Notes under the pieces: generated by a model
What the model saw: the letters and a program-made list of their open reading frames with translations, nothing else
What the model was told of the DNA's origin: nothing
The model's database searches: none
Translations under genes and position numbers: made by a program
Shown: piece by piece, positions 20,386 through 27,018 of the stretch
Layout: the number at the start of each line of letters is the position of its first letter
Numbering within the stretch: the stretch's first letter is position 1
Source of the DNA: a virus
Direction: 5' to 3' (one strand)
Virus record (IMG/VR): IMGVR_UViG_3300017756_002223
Location: 1 to 28,591 of that record
DNA length: 28,591 bases

Positions 20386-22042
20386 TATTATTGGACCAGA
20401 CACCCCAATCCCACCAAAGGGATGGGGTGCTGTTGAGTCTTTAATCTGGGACTACAAGATAATATTAGAGAAGTTAGGACACGAGGTTCAGATCATAAAC
20501 ATCGGAGACCCGATGAAGATTCTGGGCATGATTGACGAGTTCAAACCCGACTTCGTACATATCAACTATGATGACTGGGTTCCTCTATATCCTTACATTA
20601 GATATCCCTGTGCCATAACAACTCACTTTGCTTATATTGAAAGACCTGAACTGATGGGTCCATATAAGCAAAGGGTTTTTGATGTTTTCAGACAAATTAA
20701 ACCAACAGTCTTTGGACTGTCTGATGATATCAATAAAGTTTATGAAACTGATTGTGGGATTCCTTCTGATAGGTTATACTTGAATCCTAATGGAGTTATG
20801 TCAGACAACTTTAGAGTGACTGATACTCCTAAGTTTGCTGACAGATCTATCTTCCTCGCAAAGGTGGATTATAGAAAGAGGCAGTGCTTCTTTCAGTCTA
20901 TTGATAGTCTGTGGTATGCGGGTAATATCGTAGACCATAGATTCGATCAGTCTAAGAATTATCTTGGTGAGTGGGAGAAAGATTATCTCTATGATAATCT
21001 CACTGACTATGGAAACCTTGTGCTTCTATCTGATGGTGAGGCACATTCGCTGGTCATCATGGAAGCATTTGCTGCTGGTCTTGGTGTTGTTGTTAGTCAG
21101 TGGGCAACAGCAAACCTTGACTTGAGTAAGAAGTTCATCACTGTAATCCCTGAAGATAAAGTTGATGACCTTGAGTATGTTGAGAGAGCAATCACTGAGA
21201 ACAGAGAATACTCTGTGAATAATAGAGATGAAATCCTAGAATACTCTAAGCAGTTTGACTGGACTAATGTAATTCAAAATTATTTCATACCAAATATTGA
21301 GAAGATGATTGAGAATAAAAAGAATAAGGTTGCTATCTGCTTCATAGGAACAGGGAAGTATTTGAACTATCTTCCTAATTACTATGAGCACATTGAAGAG
21401 CACTTTCTACCAGAGTCTGAAAAGACATTCTTAGTCTTCACAGACGGAGAACTGGAGGAAATGCCTGACAATGTGATTCGTTATCATCAGGATCATTTAG
21501 ACTGGCCATTCATCACTCTTAAACGATTTGAGATTCTCAATCAAGCAAGACAAGAGATTATGAAGAACGATTGGTTTGTTTTCATTGATGCTGATGCTCT
21601 GGTGACTAGTGACATTACTGAAGAAGAATTCTTTGACCCTAGCAAACCATTCTTTGGGGTGCATCACCCGTGTCACTTCCTTGGTATGCAACCACATGGT
21701 AAGTTTCCTGGTGCTTTTGAGACGAACCCTAAGTGTCGTGCATCTATTACAGAGGATGCTGATGTCTCAACCTACTGGCAAGGATGTCTGTGGGGTGGTA
21801 AAGTGCCCTATGTGTTTGAACTGATTGATGAACTTCAGAATAGAACCAATGATGATCTAAAAGATGATATAATAGCAGTGTGGCACGATGAAAGTCATCT
21901 AAATAAATTTTTTATAGAGAATAAAGAGAGAGTACATACCTTACCTTCGTCATATGCATACCCAGAAGACTTTGCTGACGCATGTGATTTTGAAGCGAAG
22001 ATAGTACATCTATCAAAAAATAATTCTAATTATCATATCTAA
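20375..22042 (+). CDS. Two-domain glycosyltransferase: GT4-like plus GT6-like
   Basis: 555 residues, roughly two domains. Residues 1-312 are GT4-like: MRISIIGPDTPIPPKGWGAV, FDQSKNYLGEW (190-200) and LVIMEAFAAGLGVVVS (226-241). Residues 318-555 start afresh with KVAICFIGTGKYL and carry the GT6 (ABO/alpha-1,3-galactosyltransferase) features: FIDADALV (403-410, DxD = D405/D407), HHPCHF (430-435), YWQGCLWGG (467-475), and the hallmark AVWHDESHLN (501-510), then KIVHLSKNN. GT6 transfers Gal or GalNAc with retention, usually to a fucosylated Gal. The start overlaps the previous gene by 11 bases. A GT11 fucosyltransferase follows two genes later. Confidence 0.88.
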   Translation: MRISIIGPDTPIPPKGWGAVESLIWDYKIILEKLGHEVQIINIGDPMKILGMIDEFKPDFVHINYDDWVPLYPYIRYPCAITTHFAYIERPELMGPYKQRVFDVFRQIKPTVFGLSDDINKVYETDCGIPSDRLYLNPNGVMSDNFRVTDTPKFADRSIFLAKVDYRKRQCFFQSIDSLWYAGNIVDHRFDQSKNYLGEWEKDYLYDNLTDYGNLVLLSDGEAHSLVIMEAFAAGLGVVVSQWATANLDLSKKFITVIPEDKVDDLEYVERAITENREYSVNNRDEILEYSKQFDWTNVIQNYFIPNIEKMIENKKNKVAICFIGTGKYLNYLPNYYEHIEEHFLPESEKTFLVFTDGELEEMPDNVIRYHQDHLDWPFITLKRFEILNQARQEIMKNDWFVFIDADALVTSDITEEEFFDPSKPFFGVHHPCHFLGMQPHGKFPGAFETNPKCRASITEDADVSTYWQGCLWGGKVPYVFELIDELQNRTNDDLKDDIIAVWHDESHLNKFFIENKERVHTLPSSYAYPEDFADACDFEAKIVHLSKNNSNYHI

Positions 22043-22043
22043 A

Positions 22044-22892
22044 ATGAAAGTCACAGTATTGGGATCTTCGGGTCAAATTGGTGCATACCTAACAGAATAT
22101 CTCCGTGGTAAAGGTCACGAGGTAATAGAGTTTGATGTTGCTAGACACCACGGTGAAGACCTCACACAAATTCCTAATCACAACTTAGATCGTGCTATTA
22201 AGAATGCAGACTTTGTGTTCTTCCTGGCATTTGATGTTGGTGGGTCTAGGTATCTGAAGAAGTATCAGCATACATTTAAATTCATTGATAACAACACCCG
22301 TATGATGGCGCAGACCTTTGGTTTGCTTGAGAAATATCATAAGCGTTTTGTCTTTGCATCGTCTCAAATGAGTAACATGAGTTACTCTCCATATGGTGTG
22401 ATGAAGCGTGTTGGTGAAATGTATACCACTACACTTAAGGGTCTCACTGTTAAGTTTTGGAATGTGTATGGTATTGAAAAAGACCTGGAAAAGGCACACG
22501 TCATTACTGACTTCATCCGCAAAGGGTTTGAAGAAGGTGACTTTGAGATGATGACTGATGGCACTGAGGAACGTCAGTTCCTCTATGCTGAAGACTGCTG
22601 TGAGGCACTGGAAACAGTGATGGAAAACTTCACTGACTTTAAACCAGAAGACCCTCTACACATCACTTCATTTCATTCAACCACCATTAAAGATGTTGCA
22701 TCAATTATCATGGGGCAATTCCGCTTGATTGATAAAGAAGTTAACATCAAACCTGGACTTGCAAAAGATAGTGTTCAATTAGATAAGAGAAACGAAGCAG
22801 ATAGTTACATAACTGGATGGTGGTTACCCAAAACCAACATGCAGAATGGAATTGCAAAAGTGTTTGAGGCTATGAAGAATGATTGGGTTTAA
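22044..22892 (+). CDS. SDR NDP-sugar epimerase/dehydratase
   Basis: 282 residues. N-terminal VLGSSGQIGAYL (5-16) is the NAD(P) loop; FVFASSQMSN (103-111) and YSPYGVMKRVGE (114-125; Y117, K121) form the active site; FWNVYGIE and ERQFLYAEDCCEAL are typical of extended SDRs. It is the sixth SDR in the cluster and the only non-transferase in this operon, so it probably supplies a donor to an adjacent transferase, for example by 4-epimerisation. Specificity cannot be read. There is one spacer base after the GT6 stop, and it overlaps the next gene by 14 bases. Confidence 0.78.
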   Translation: MKVTVLGSSGQIGAYLTEYLRGKGHEVIEFDVARHHGEDLTQIPNHNLDRAIKNADFVFFLAFDVGGSRYLKKYQHTFKFIDNNTRMMAQTFGLLEKYHKRFVFASSQMSNMSYSPYGVMKRVGEMYTTTLKGLTVKFWNVYGIEKDLEKAHVITDFIRKGFEEGDFEMMTDGTEERQFLYAEDCCEALETVMENFTDFKPEDPLHITSFHSTTIKDVASIIMGQFRLIDKEVNIKPGLAKDSVQLDKRNEADSYITGWWLPKTNMQNGIAKVFEAMKNDWV

Positions 22893-23730
22893 TCACATTG
22901 GAGCCATTGGAAGATTTGGTAACCAGATGTTCCAGTATGCAGCACTGAAAGGTATTGCCGCTAATCGTGGTTTTGATTACACAATCCCACCAGAGAATTC
23001 CCAAATTCAAATTGATAACTATGGATTGCTAGAAGCATTTGAGTTGTCTACCAATAAGAATGTTGGTTGGAAAGAAAGCAGTGACACGGTGCAGGAGAGG
23101 CACTTTCATTTTGATGAGGAAATCTTTAATAAATGCCCTGACGATGTAAACATCCATGGATTCTTTCAAACAGAAAAGTATTTCAAGCATATTGAAGATG
23201 ATATCCGTAAGGACTTTACTTTCAAAAGTGAGTGGTTAGAACCTTGCCAAAATATGATTGAACAATTAGACACTGATCCAATCCTCCTTCATGTTCGTCG
23301 TGGTGACCCTGGACTTGCTGACAAAAGAGGGTTTAAGTGGGCATATGTGAACCTTGCTCATCAGCATCCTGTACAACCCCTAGAATATTACAAGAAGGCA
23401 CTTGCAGAGTTTGATGACGAACAACCTGTGATTGTGTTCTCTGACTCAATTGACTGGGTGAAAGAGCAACCATTCTTCCAAGGTGATAGATTTATGTTTT
23501 CTGAACCAGAGGACAAGCACTCTGACGGAGCACTAGTTCCTTACCTTGATATGTGCTTGATGTCTCTCTGTAGTCATGCTATCATTGCTAATAGTTCTAT
23601 GTCATGGTGGGGTGCCTGGTTGATTAAAAATCCAAACAAAAAAGTCATAGCACCAAGCATGTGGTTTGGTTCTGACTATGCTGATAAAGATACCTCTGAT
23701 TTATATTGCGAAGGATGGAAAGTAATTTAA
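22879..23730 (+). CDS. GT11 alpha-1,2-fucosyltransferase
   Basis: 283 residues, the normal family length. GRFGNQMFQYAALKGIA (11-27) is the GT11 N-terminal motif; NIHGFFQTEKYF (91-102) matches the G-x-x-Q-x-x-K-Y-F block; LLHVRRGD (136-143) is the GDP-fucose-binding HxRRGD; VFSDSIDWVK and ANSSMSWWGAWL are motifs II and III. It transfers L-fucose from GDP-fucose in alpha-1,2 linkage, commonly to galactose, which is the acceptor type GT6 enzymes then extend. Gmd at 15860 supplies part of the donor route. The start lies inside the previous gene. Confidence 0.92.
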   Translation: MIGFNHIGAIGRFGNQMFQYAALKGIAANRGFDYTIPPENSQIQIDNYGLLEAFELSTNKNVGWKESSDTVQERHFHFDEEIFNKCPDDVNIHGFFQTEKYFKHIEDDIRKDFTFKSEWLEPCQNMIEQLDTDPILLHVRRGDPGLADKRGFKWAYVNLAHQHPVQPLEYYKKALAEFDDEQPVIVFSDSIDWVKEQPFFQGDRFMFSEPEDKHSDGALVPYLDMCLMSLCSHAIIANSSMSWWGAWLIKNPNKKVIAPSMWFGSDYADKDTSDLYCEGWKVI

Positions 23731-24530
23731 TGGATAAGAATAAGTCCGCATACAAGTTACAGGGTATCGGACCAATATGTTGCATCAACCTGGATGGTCA
23801 ACCAGAGAGATGGGAGTATATGCAAACTCAATTTAAGTATTGGGAGATTACTGATAAGGTCACTCGTGTTTCTGCATATGATGGTAGGGATGATGATCTT
23901 AGTGACATCATCACAGGCAAATACCCTGACAATATGAACTCAGGTGAGATTGGATGTGTAACCAGTCATCTCAAGGCAATGAAGCATTGGTTAGAGACAT
24001 CTGATAGTCCTTATGCAATTATGATGGAGGACGACTGTAGCCTGGACCTTGTTAGGTTTTGGAATTTCCGTTGGACTGATTTGATTGCACACCTTCCTTA
24101 TGACTGGGATGTGTTTCAGATTGCAATCATCTGCACTGGAGACATTCATGTCAAACTGCACAAGAGATTTGTGAATAATTTCTCTACTGCTTGCTACTTG
24201 ATTACCAGACACCATGCAGAAAAACTATTGAGGTTGCACACTCGCGGAGAAAAGTATAAGTTAGACCAGGGTGTCAAACCTCGTGCTGTTGCTGATGATT
24301 TGATTTACAACTCTGGTAACACATTCTCTATGCCACTCTTGGTATATAAGACTGAGTTGGGATCGTCTATTCACCCAGAGCACGTCGGTGCTTTTCACCA
24401 AGGGAATTTCAATGCACTTACAAACTTCTGGGAACAGCAGGGTGCCAGTATTGACATTGCAGAGTATATGAACTATGATCCTTACCTCGGTCGCGTTACT
24501 GAACCGTCCGGGCAACCGAACCAAGGTTGA
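23730..24530 (+). CDS. GT25-family glycosyltransferase (LOS/LPS type)
   Basis: 266 residues with start at ATG 23730 (TAATG with the previous stop); in-frame ATGs at 23706 and 23715 would extend it into the fucosyltransferase gene. Motifs of GT25: CCINLDGQPERWEYM (17-31), GEIGCVTSHLKAMKHWL (72-88), YAIMMEDDCSL (95-105) with E100-D102, STACYLITRHHAEKLL and AVADDLIY. Family members add galactose or glucose to lipooligosaccharide. Last gene of the cluster; its TGA is part of the -35 box of the next promoter. Confidence 0.88.
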   Translation: MDKNKSAYKLQGIGPICCINLDGQPERWEYMQTQFKYWEITDKVTRVSAYDGRDDDLSDIITGKYPDNMNSGEIGCVTSHLKAMKHWLETSDSPYAIMMEDDCSLDLVRFWNFRWTDLIAHLPYDWDVFQIAIICTGDIHVKLHKRFVNNFSTACYLITRHHAEKLLRLHTRGEKYKLDQGVKPRAVADDLIYNSGNTFSMPLLVYKTELGSSIHPEHVGAFHQGNFNALTNFWEQQGASIDIAEYMNYDPYLGRVTEPSGQPNQG

Positions 24531-24560
24531 CAAAATCTTAAAAGTCTTTTAAGATAAATA
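24527..24560 (+). promoter_or_regulatory. Composite early/late promoter with a 21-base palindrome
   Basis: TTGACA (24527-24532) and TAAGAT (24550-24555) are 17 bases apart. GATAAATA (24553-24560) fits the T4-like late element NATAAATA and overlaps that -10. The spacer and -10 are filled by a perfect palindrome: nine bases ATCTTAAAA (24535-24543), centre GTC, and TTTTAAGAT (24547-24555). The palindrome could be an operator or form an RNA hairpin in read-through transcripts. The upstream stop TGA (24528-24530) lies inside the -35. Confidence 0.7.
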
Positions 24561-24562
24561 AA

Positions 24563-24651
24563 ATTGGCACACAGTAGAAATACTTACTACAGTGTGCCAG
24601 TTTACAAACAGACCCATGTCGAGGGTCTTTCCATCCGTGGGACACTCCACG
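24563..24651 (+). ncRNA. Structured 5' leader with three consecutive hairpins
   Basis: Hairpin 1 spans 24563-24601: ten pairs built on TGGCACAC/GTGTGCCA, one A-A mismatch, then GTAG/CTAC (24574-24577, 24587-24590) around a 9-base loop. Hairpin 2 is AGACCC/GGGTCT (24610-24615, 24623-24628) with a 7-base loop. Hairpin 3 is CGTGG/CCACG (24636-24640, 24647-24651) with a 6-base loop. It starts about three bases after the late-type promoter element and ends 23 bases before the ATG at 24675. The frame is also open here but encodes no recognisable peptide. Confidence 0.65.
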
Positions 24652-24674
24652 AGATATACTTAAAGGTAACAAAA

Positions 24675-25046
24675 ATGTTTAAATCTGTATTCGCAGCCTC
24701 CGCTGCTCTATTCGCTTCTGCTGGCGCTGCCCTTGCAGGTCCCTACGTCAACGTCGAAACCAATGCAGGTTGGACCGGCGGCGATTACACCGGAGCTACT
24801 ACAGATCTCCACGTTGGATACGAAGGTCCCGTTGGTGAATCTGCTGCATACTACGTCCAACTAGGTGCTTCCGTTGTCTCCCCTGATGCCGGAGAATCTG
24901 ACACTGTTCCTTCTGGTAAGGCAGGTCTTTCCGTTGCTGCTACCGACGCAGTGGGTGTCTATGGTGAAATCTCCTTCATCGGTTCTGGTGATGATGACGT
25001 TGACCGTGGTTATGGTGGTAAACTGGGTGTGAAGTATAGCTTCTGA
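24675..25046 (+). CDS. Secreted beta-barrel-like (porin-like) protein
   Basis: 123 residues from ATG 24675 (AAAGGT about 8 bases upstream). The first 21 residues are a classic signal peptide (FKSVFAASAALFASAGAALA, cut before G22). The mature part is an alternating polar/hydrophobic pattern of short strands with Gly/Asp turns (VNVETNAGWTGGDYTGATTD, AYYVQLGASVV, GVYGEISFIGSGDDD) and ends in GVKYSF; a C-terminal Phe is the usual outer-membrane barrel signal. About eight strands would fit. Codon use is unusually C-ending and G+C-rich compared with neighbours. It is expressed from its own composite promoter. Outer membrane placement in the cyanobacterial host is inferred. Confidence 0.75.
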   Translation: MFKSVFAASAALFASAGAALAGPYVNVETNAGWTGGDYTGATTDLHVGYEGPVGESAAYYVQLGASVVSPDAGESDTVPSGKAGLSVAATDAVGVYGEISFIGSGDDDVDRGYGGKLGVKYSF

Positions 25047-25048
25047 TA

Positions 25049-25077
25049 TAGACAATAATACATCTAGGTGTTATAAT
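25049..25077 (+). promoter_or_regulatory. Sigma70-type promoter abutting a terminator
   Basis: TAGACA (25049-25054, 5/6) and TATAAT (25072-25077, 6/6) are 17 bases apart. The expected start (about 25084) falls inside the left arm of the terminator that begins at 25079. Confidence 0.65.
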
Positions 25078-25078
25078 G

Positions 25079-25105
25079 GGGGTGCTGACGAGCGCCCCTT
25101 TTTTT
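25079..25105 (+). terminator. Intrinsic terminator after the porin-like gene
   Basis: GGGGTGC (25079-25085) pairs with GCGCCCC (25092-25098), seven pairs with one T.G, loop TGACGA, followed by seven T (25099-25105). It lies 32 bases after the stop codon. Confidence 0.88.
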
Positions 25106-25306
25106 ATGCTTGCAAGGTCTCTTAGGGTGTTATTTCATCCGGTCACTCAGTTCAATTTAATGACATTGGGTGTTTTAATTTTAATTCAAACTCTTCATCT
25201 TCATGCTCATCATACGATGGAGATTGATGCTGATTCTTATGTTAGAAACTTTTGCAAGAAAAATATTGAGAAATGCGAATCCTTTATCAATGTCAATGAT
25301 TATTAA
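25106..25306 (+). CDS. Small single-span membrane protein
   Basis: The frame from ATG 25106 gives 66 residues; an ATG at 25160 gives 48 and neither has a good ribosome-binding site. The N-terminal part is basic and hydrophobic (LARSLRVLFHPVTQFN), then one span (MTLGVLILIQTLHL), then a hydrophilic His-containing stretch and an end with two cysteines (FCKKNIEKCESFINV). No family recognised. It lies just before the wall hydrolase gene (8-base gap), so a lysis-related role is possible but not supported by any motif. Confidence 0.6.
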   Translation: MLARSLRVLFHPVTQFNLMTLGVLILIQTLHLHAHHTMEIDADSYVRNFCKKNIEKCESFINVNDY

Positions 25307-25314
25307 AAACGATT

Positions 25315-25710
25315 ATGCTTGAACTTATTCTTGCTTTAACCCCAATTGATTATGATCACCTTGCAAGGACAATTCAGGTTGAAGCAGCAAAAGGAACAAT
25401 GGACGAATACTGTGTTGCAGTGTCTGTTCTGAATCGTGTTCGATCTCCTAAGTTTCCTAACACAGTCTCTAGTGTTGTGTATGCTCCAGGACAGTATGAG
25501 GGTTTCACCAAATGGAGACCATCTGCAAATTATGCACTAGTAAATAGACTTAGGTCCAAAGAAGGACAATTTAAACTCCTTGCCGCGTACAGCATCATCG
25601 GAGACCGAACAGACTTTAAAGGTCAAAGTCAACTTAGATATAGAGTTGCATCTGAGGACCCGATGTGCGATAATAGGGGGAACTTCTACCACTACCACTG
25701 GCAGTCATGA
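25315..25710 (+). CDS. SleB-type cell wall hydrolase
   Basis: 131 residues forming one Hydrolase_2 (SleB/CwlJ) domain: YDHLARTIQVEAAKGTMDEY (13-32) with the catalytic Glu E23, CVAVSVLNRVRSPKFPNTV (33-51), and VVYAPGQYEGF (54-64). SleB enzymes cleave peptidoglycan glycan strands; in cyanophages such proteins serve as endolysins or virion lysins. There is a hydrophobic stretch at the N-terminus (LELILALTP) but no clear signal peptide. The C-terminus NFYHYHWQS is aromatic. Overlaps the next gene by ATGA. Confidence 0.85.
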   Translation: MLELILALTPIDYDHLARTIQVEAAKGTMDEYCVAVSVLNRVRSPKFPNTVSSVVYAPGQYEGFTKWRPSANYALVNRLRSKEGQFKLLAAYSIIGDRTDFKGQSQLRYRVASEDPMCDNRGNFYHYHWQS

Positions 25711-26093
25711 TCAAACAAATCTTGTCTAAGTTATTCTCACAAAAATTCAAAGATATTGAGTGTGCTATTGATGAAGATAAAGTTGATTGTGAACATTTAG
25801 ATGATGACCAGGATAAGGCATATGTCGGAGTTCCTGCTCCTATTCTAAATCCTGTTGATGAGTGGTTTGCATCTCCATATGGTTGCCCTTCAGCAGTCAC
25901 TGAGAAACAAAAAGATTATATGGAACAAGAAACTGAGATGAAACAGAAAGAACAAAACTCTTCTGTTGAATCTGACAATATCCATGAAGTGATGTATGGG
26001 ATTGCAACCAAAAGTGGTGCTACTACTGTTCAACTTGATCCCATTGGAGGATCTGAAAACTTTCAAGGTGGTTCGGAGAATATTTATCGATGA
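25707..26093 (+). CDS. Acidic hypothetical protein (128 aa)
   Basis: Coupled to the hydrolase by ATGA. Very acidic in its first half (DIECAIDEDKVDCEHLDDDQ), then a Pro-rich linker (VGVPAPILNPVDEW), a polar Gln/Glu stretch (YMEQETEMKQKEQNS) and a Gly-rich end (DPIGGSENFQGGSENIYR). It looks partly disordered. No signal peptide or membrane span. Family unknown; it could be an inhibitor or partner of the hydrolase given the position, but there is no motif for it. Confidence 0.7.
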   Translation: MIKQILSKLFSQKFKDIECAIDEDKVDCEHLDDDQDKAYVGVPAPILNPVDEWFASPYGCPSAVTEKQKDYMEQETEMKQKEQNSSVESDNIHEVMYGIATKSGATTVQLDPIGGSENFQGGSENIYR

Positions 26094-26305
26094 GTTATGA
26101 TGATTGGCGCTACAATGATTTCAACACTAAGTTGAGGCAAGAAGTGTTAAAGATTCTTCTTTCAAAATATGGTAGTCAAATGGACAGCGTTGGACCTAAA
26201 TACAGCACCAAATCAATCTATGAGTGTGCCCACGATTGGGTTTCTCAGGGTCACAAAAATAGTTTTGGTGTTACAAAATACTTTGAGGCTTATTACACAA
26301 AATGA
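26090..26305 (+). CDS. Hypothetical protein (71 aa)
   Basis: Overlaps both neighbours by ATGA. Seventy-one residues with predicted helices (NTKLRQEVLKILLSKYGSQM; KSIYECAHDWVSQG) and an aromatic C-terminus (KYFEAYYTK). One cysteine, no membrane span. The general look is that of a small helical protein of unknown function. Confidence 0.7.
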   Translation: MSYDDWRYNDFNTKLRQEVLKILLSKYGSQMDSVGPKYSTKSIYECAHDWVSQGHKNSFGVTKYFEAYYTK

Positions 26306-26976
26306 AAAAGATTATTATGGCCTTGATGGCAGCATGTCTTGCTGCTCCTGCAATGGCAGATCCTATTGGAAAGGATGATTATTATACTAATCATTCTATG
26401 GGGTGTATGCTTCTTCAGGAATGCACTGATGATGTGAAGGAAGTACATAGTTTGTTGGATATCTCCTCAAATTATGACAACCCTGAATCATTTACTTCAG
26501 TGGCACAAGAGTTCAATCATATGATGTCTTCACTGAACCATGTTGGTGTGAGGGTATATCTTGCTGATGAGAAGTATTTTCCAGTAGGACATCGTGGTGT
26601 CTATCATACTGTGAGTAATAACTTCTATCTAAACAGAACATTCATGGGTCGTCCTCATGTTTTAATGAGTGTGATGCGACATGAAGGATGGCACGCAGCA
26701 CAAGATTGTATGGCAGGAACCATTGATAATAGTTTGATTGCTATTATCCTACCAGAAGAGAGTGTTCCCGAGATGTGGCAAGAGATGGCACGTAGGACCT
26801 ATGCATTTCAACCAGGAGCAATTCCATGGGAGAAGGAAGCAATGTGGGCAGGTAAGACTGAACACATGACTATGAATGCATTGAATGCCTGTGCTGCTGG
26901 TCAAATGTGGAAGGAATATGAACCGACTCCATTGACTCGTAAATACCTGGTTGAAAATGGTTTTATTAATAAATAA
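26302..26976 (+). CDS. Secreted HExxH zinc metallopeptidase-like protein
   Basis: 224 residues. Signal peptide at 1-19 (KKIIMALMAACLAAPAMA, cut before D20), so it is exported. The catalytic HEGWH (127-131) sits in a helix, VLMSVMRHEGWHAAQD, with H127, E128 and H131. A second helix, VPEMWQEMARRTYAF, and later EKEAMW provide candidate third zinc ligands of the gluzincin type. Cysteines C35, C41 and C136 could form disulfides in the periplasm. The family is not assigned. Next to the wall hydrolase, it may act on envelope proteins or on peptide links. The stop overlaps a late-promoter element. Confidence 0.72.
   Translation: MKKIIMALMAACLAAPAMADPIGKDDYYTNHSMGCMLLQECTDDVKEVHSLLDISSNYDNPESFTSVAQEFNHMMSSLNHVGVRVYLADEKYFPVGHRGVYHTVSNNFYLNRTFMGRPHVLMSVMRHEGWHAAQDCMAGTIDNSLIAIILPEESVPEMWQEMARRTYAFQPGAIPWEKEAMWAGKTEHMTMNALNACAAGQMWKEYEPTPLTRKYLVENGFINK
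26968..26975 (+). promoter_or_regulatory. T4-like late promoter element
   Basis: AATAAATA fits NATAAATA and overlaps the TAA stop (26974-26976) of the metallopeptidase-like gene. The next start codon is about 105 bases downstream (27080). Confidence 0.45.
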
Positions 26977-27018
26977 TAAGACCTAAGATAAACCAGGTAC
27001 TCACCCAAGACAAATTCA

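Noticed and set aside
24564-24674. In-frame N-terminal extension of the porin-like protein from TTG 24564
   Set aside because: The extension is encoded by the hairpin leader, lacks a ribosome-binding site and would bury the signal peptide that begins at 24675.
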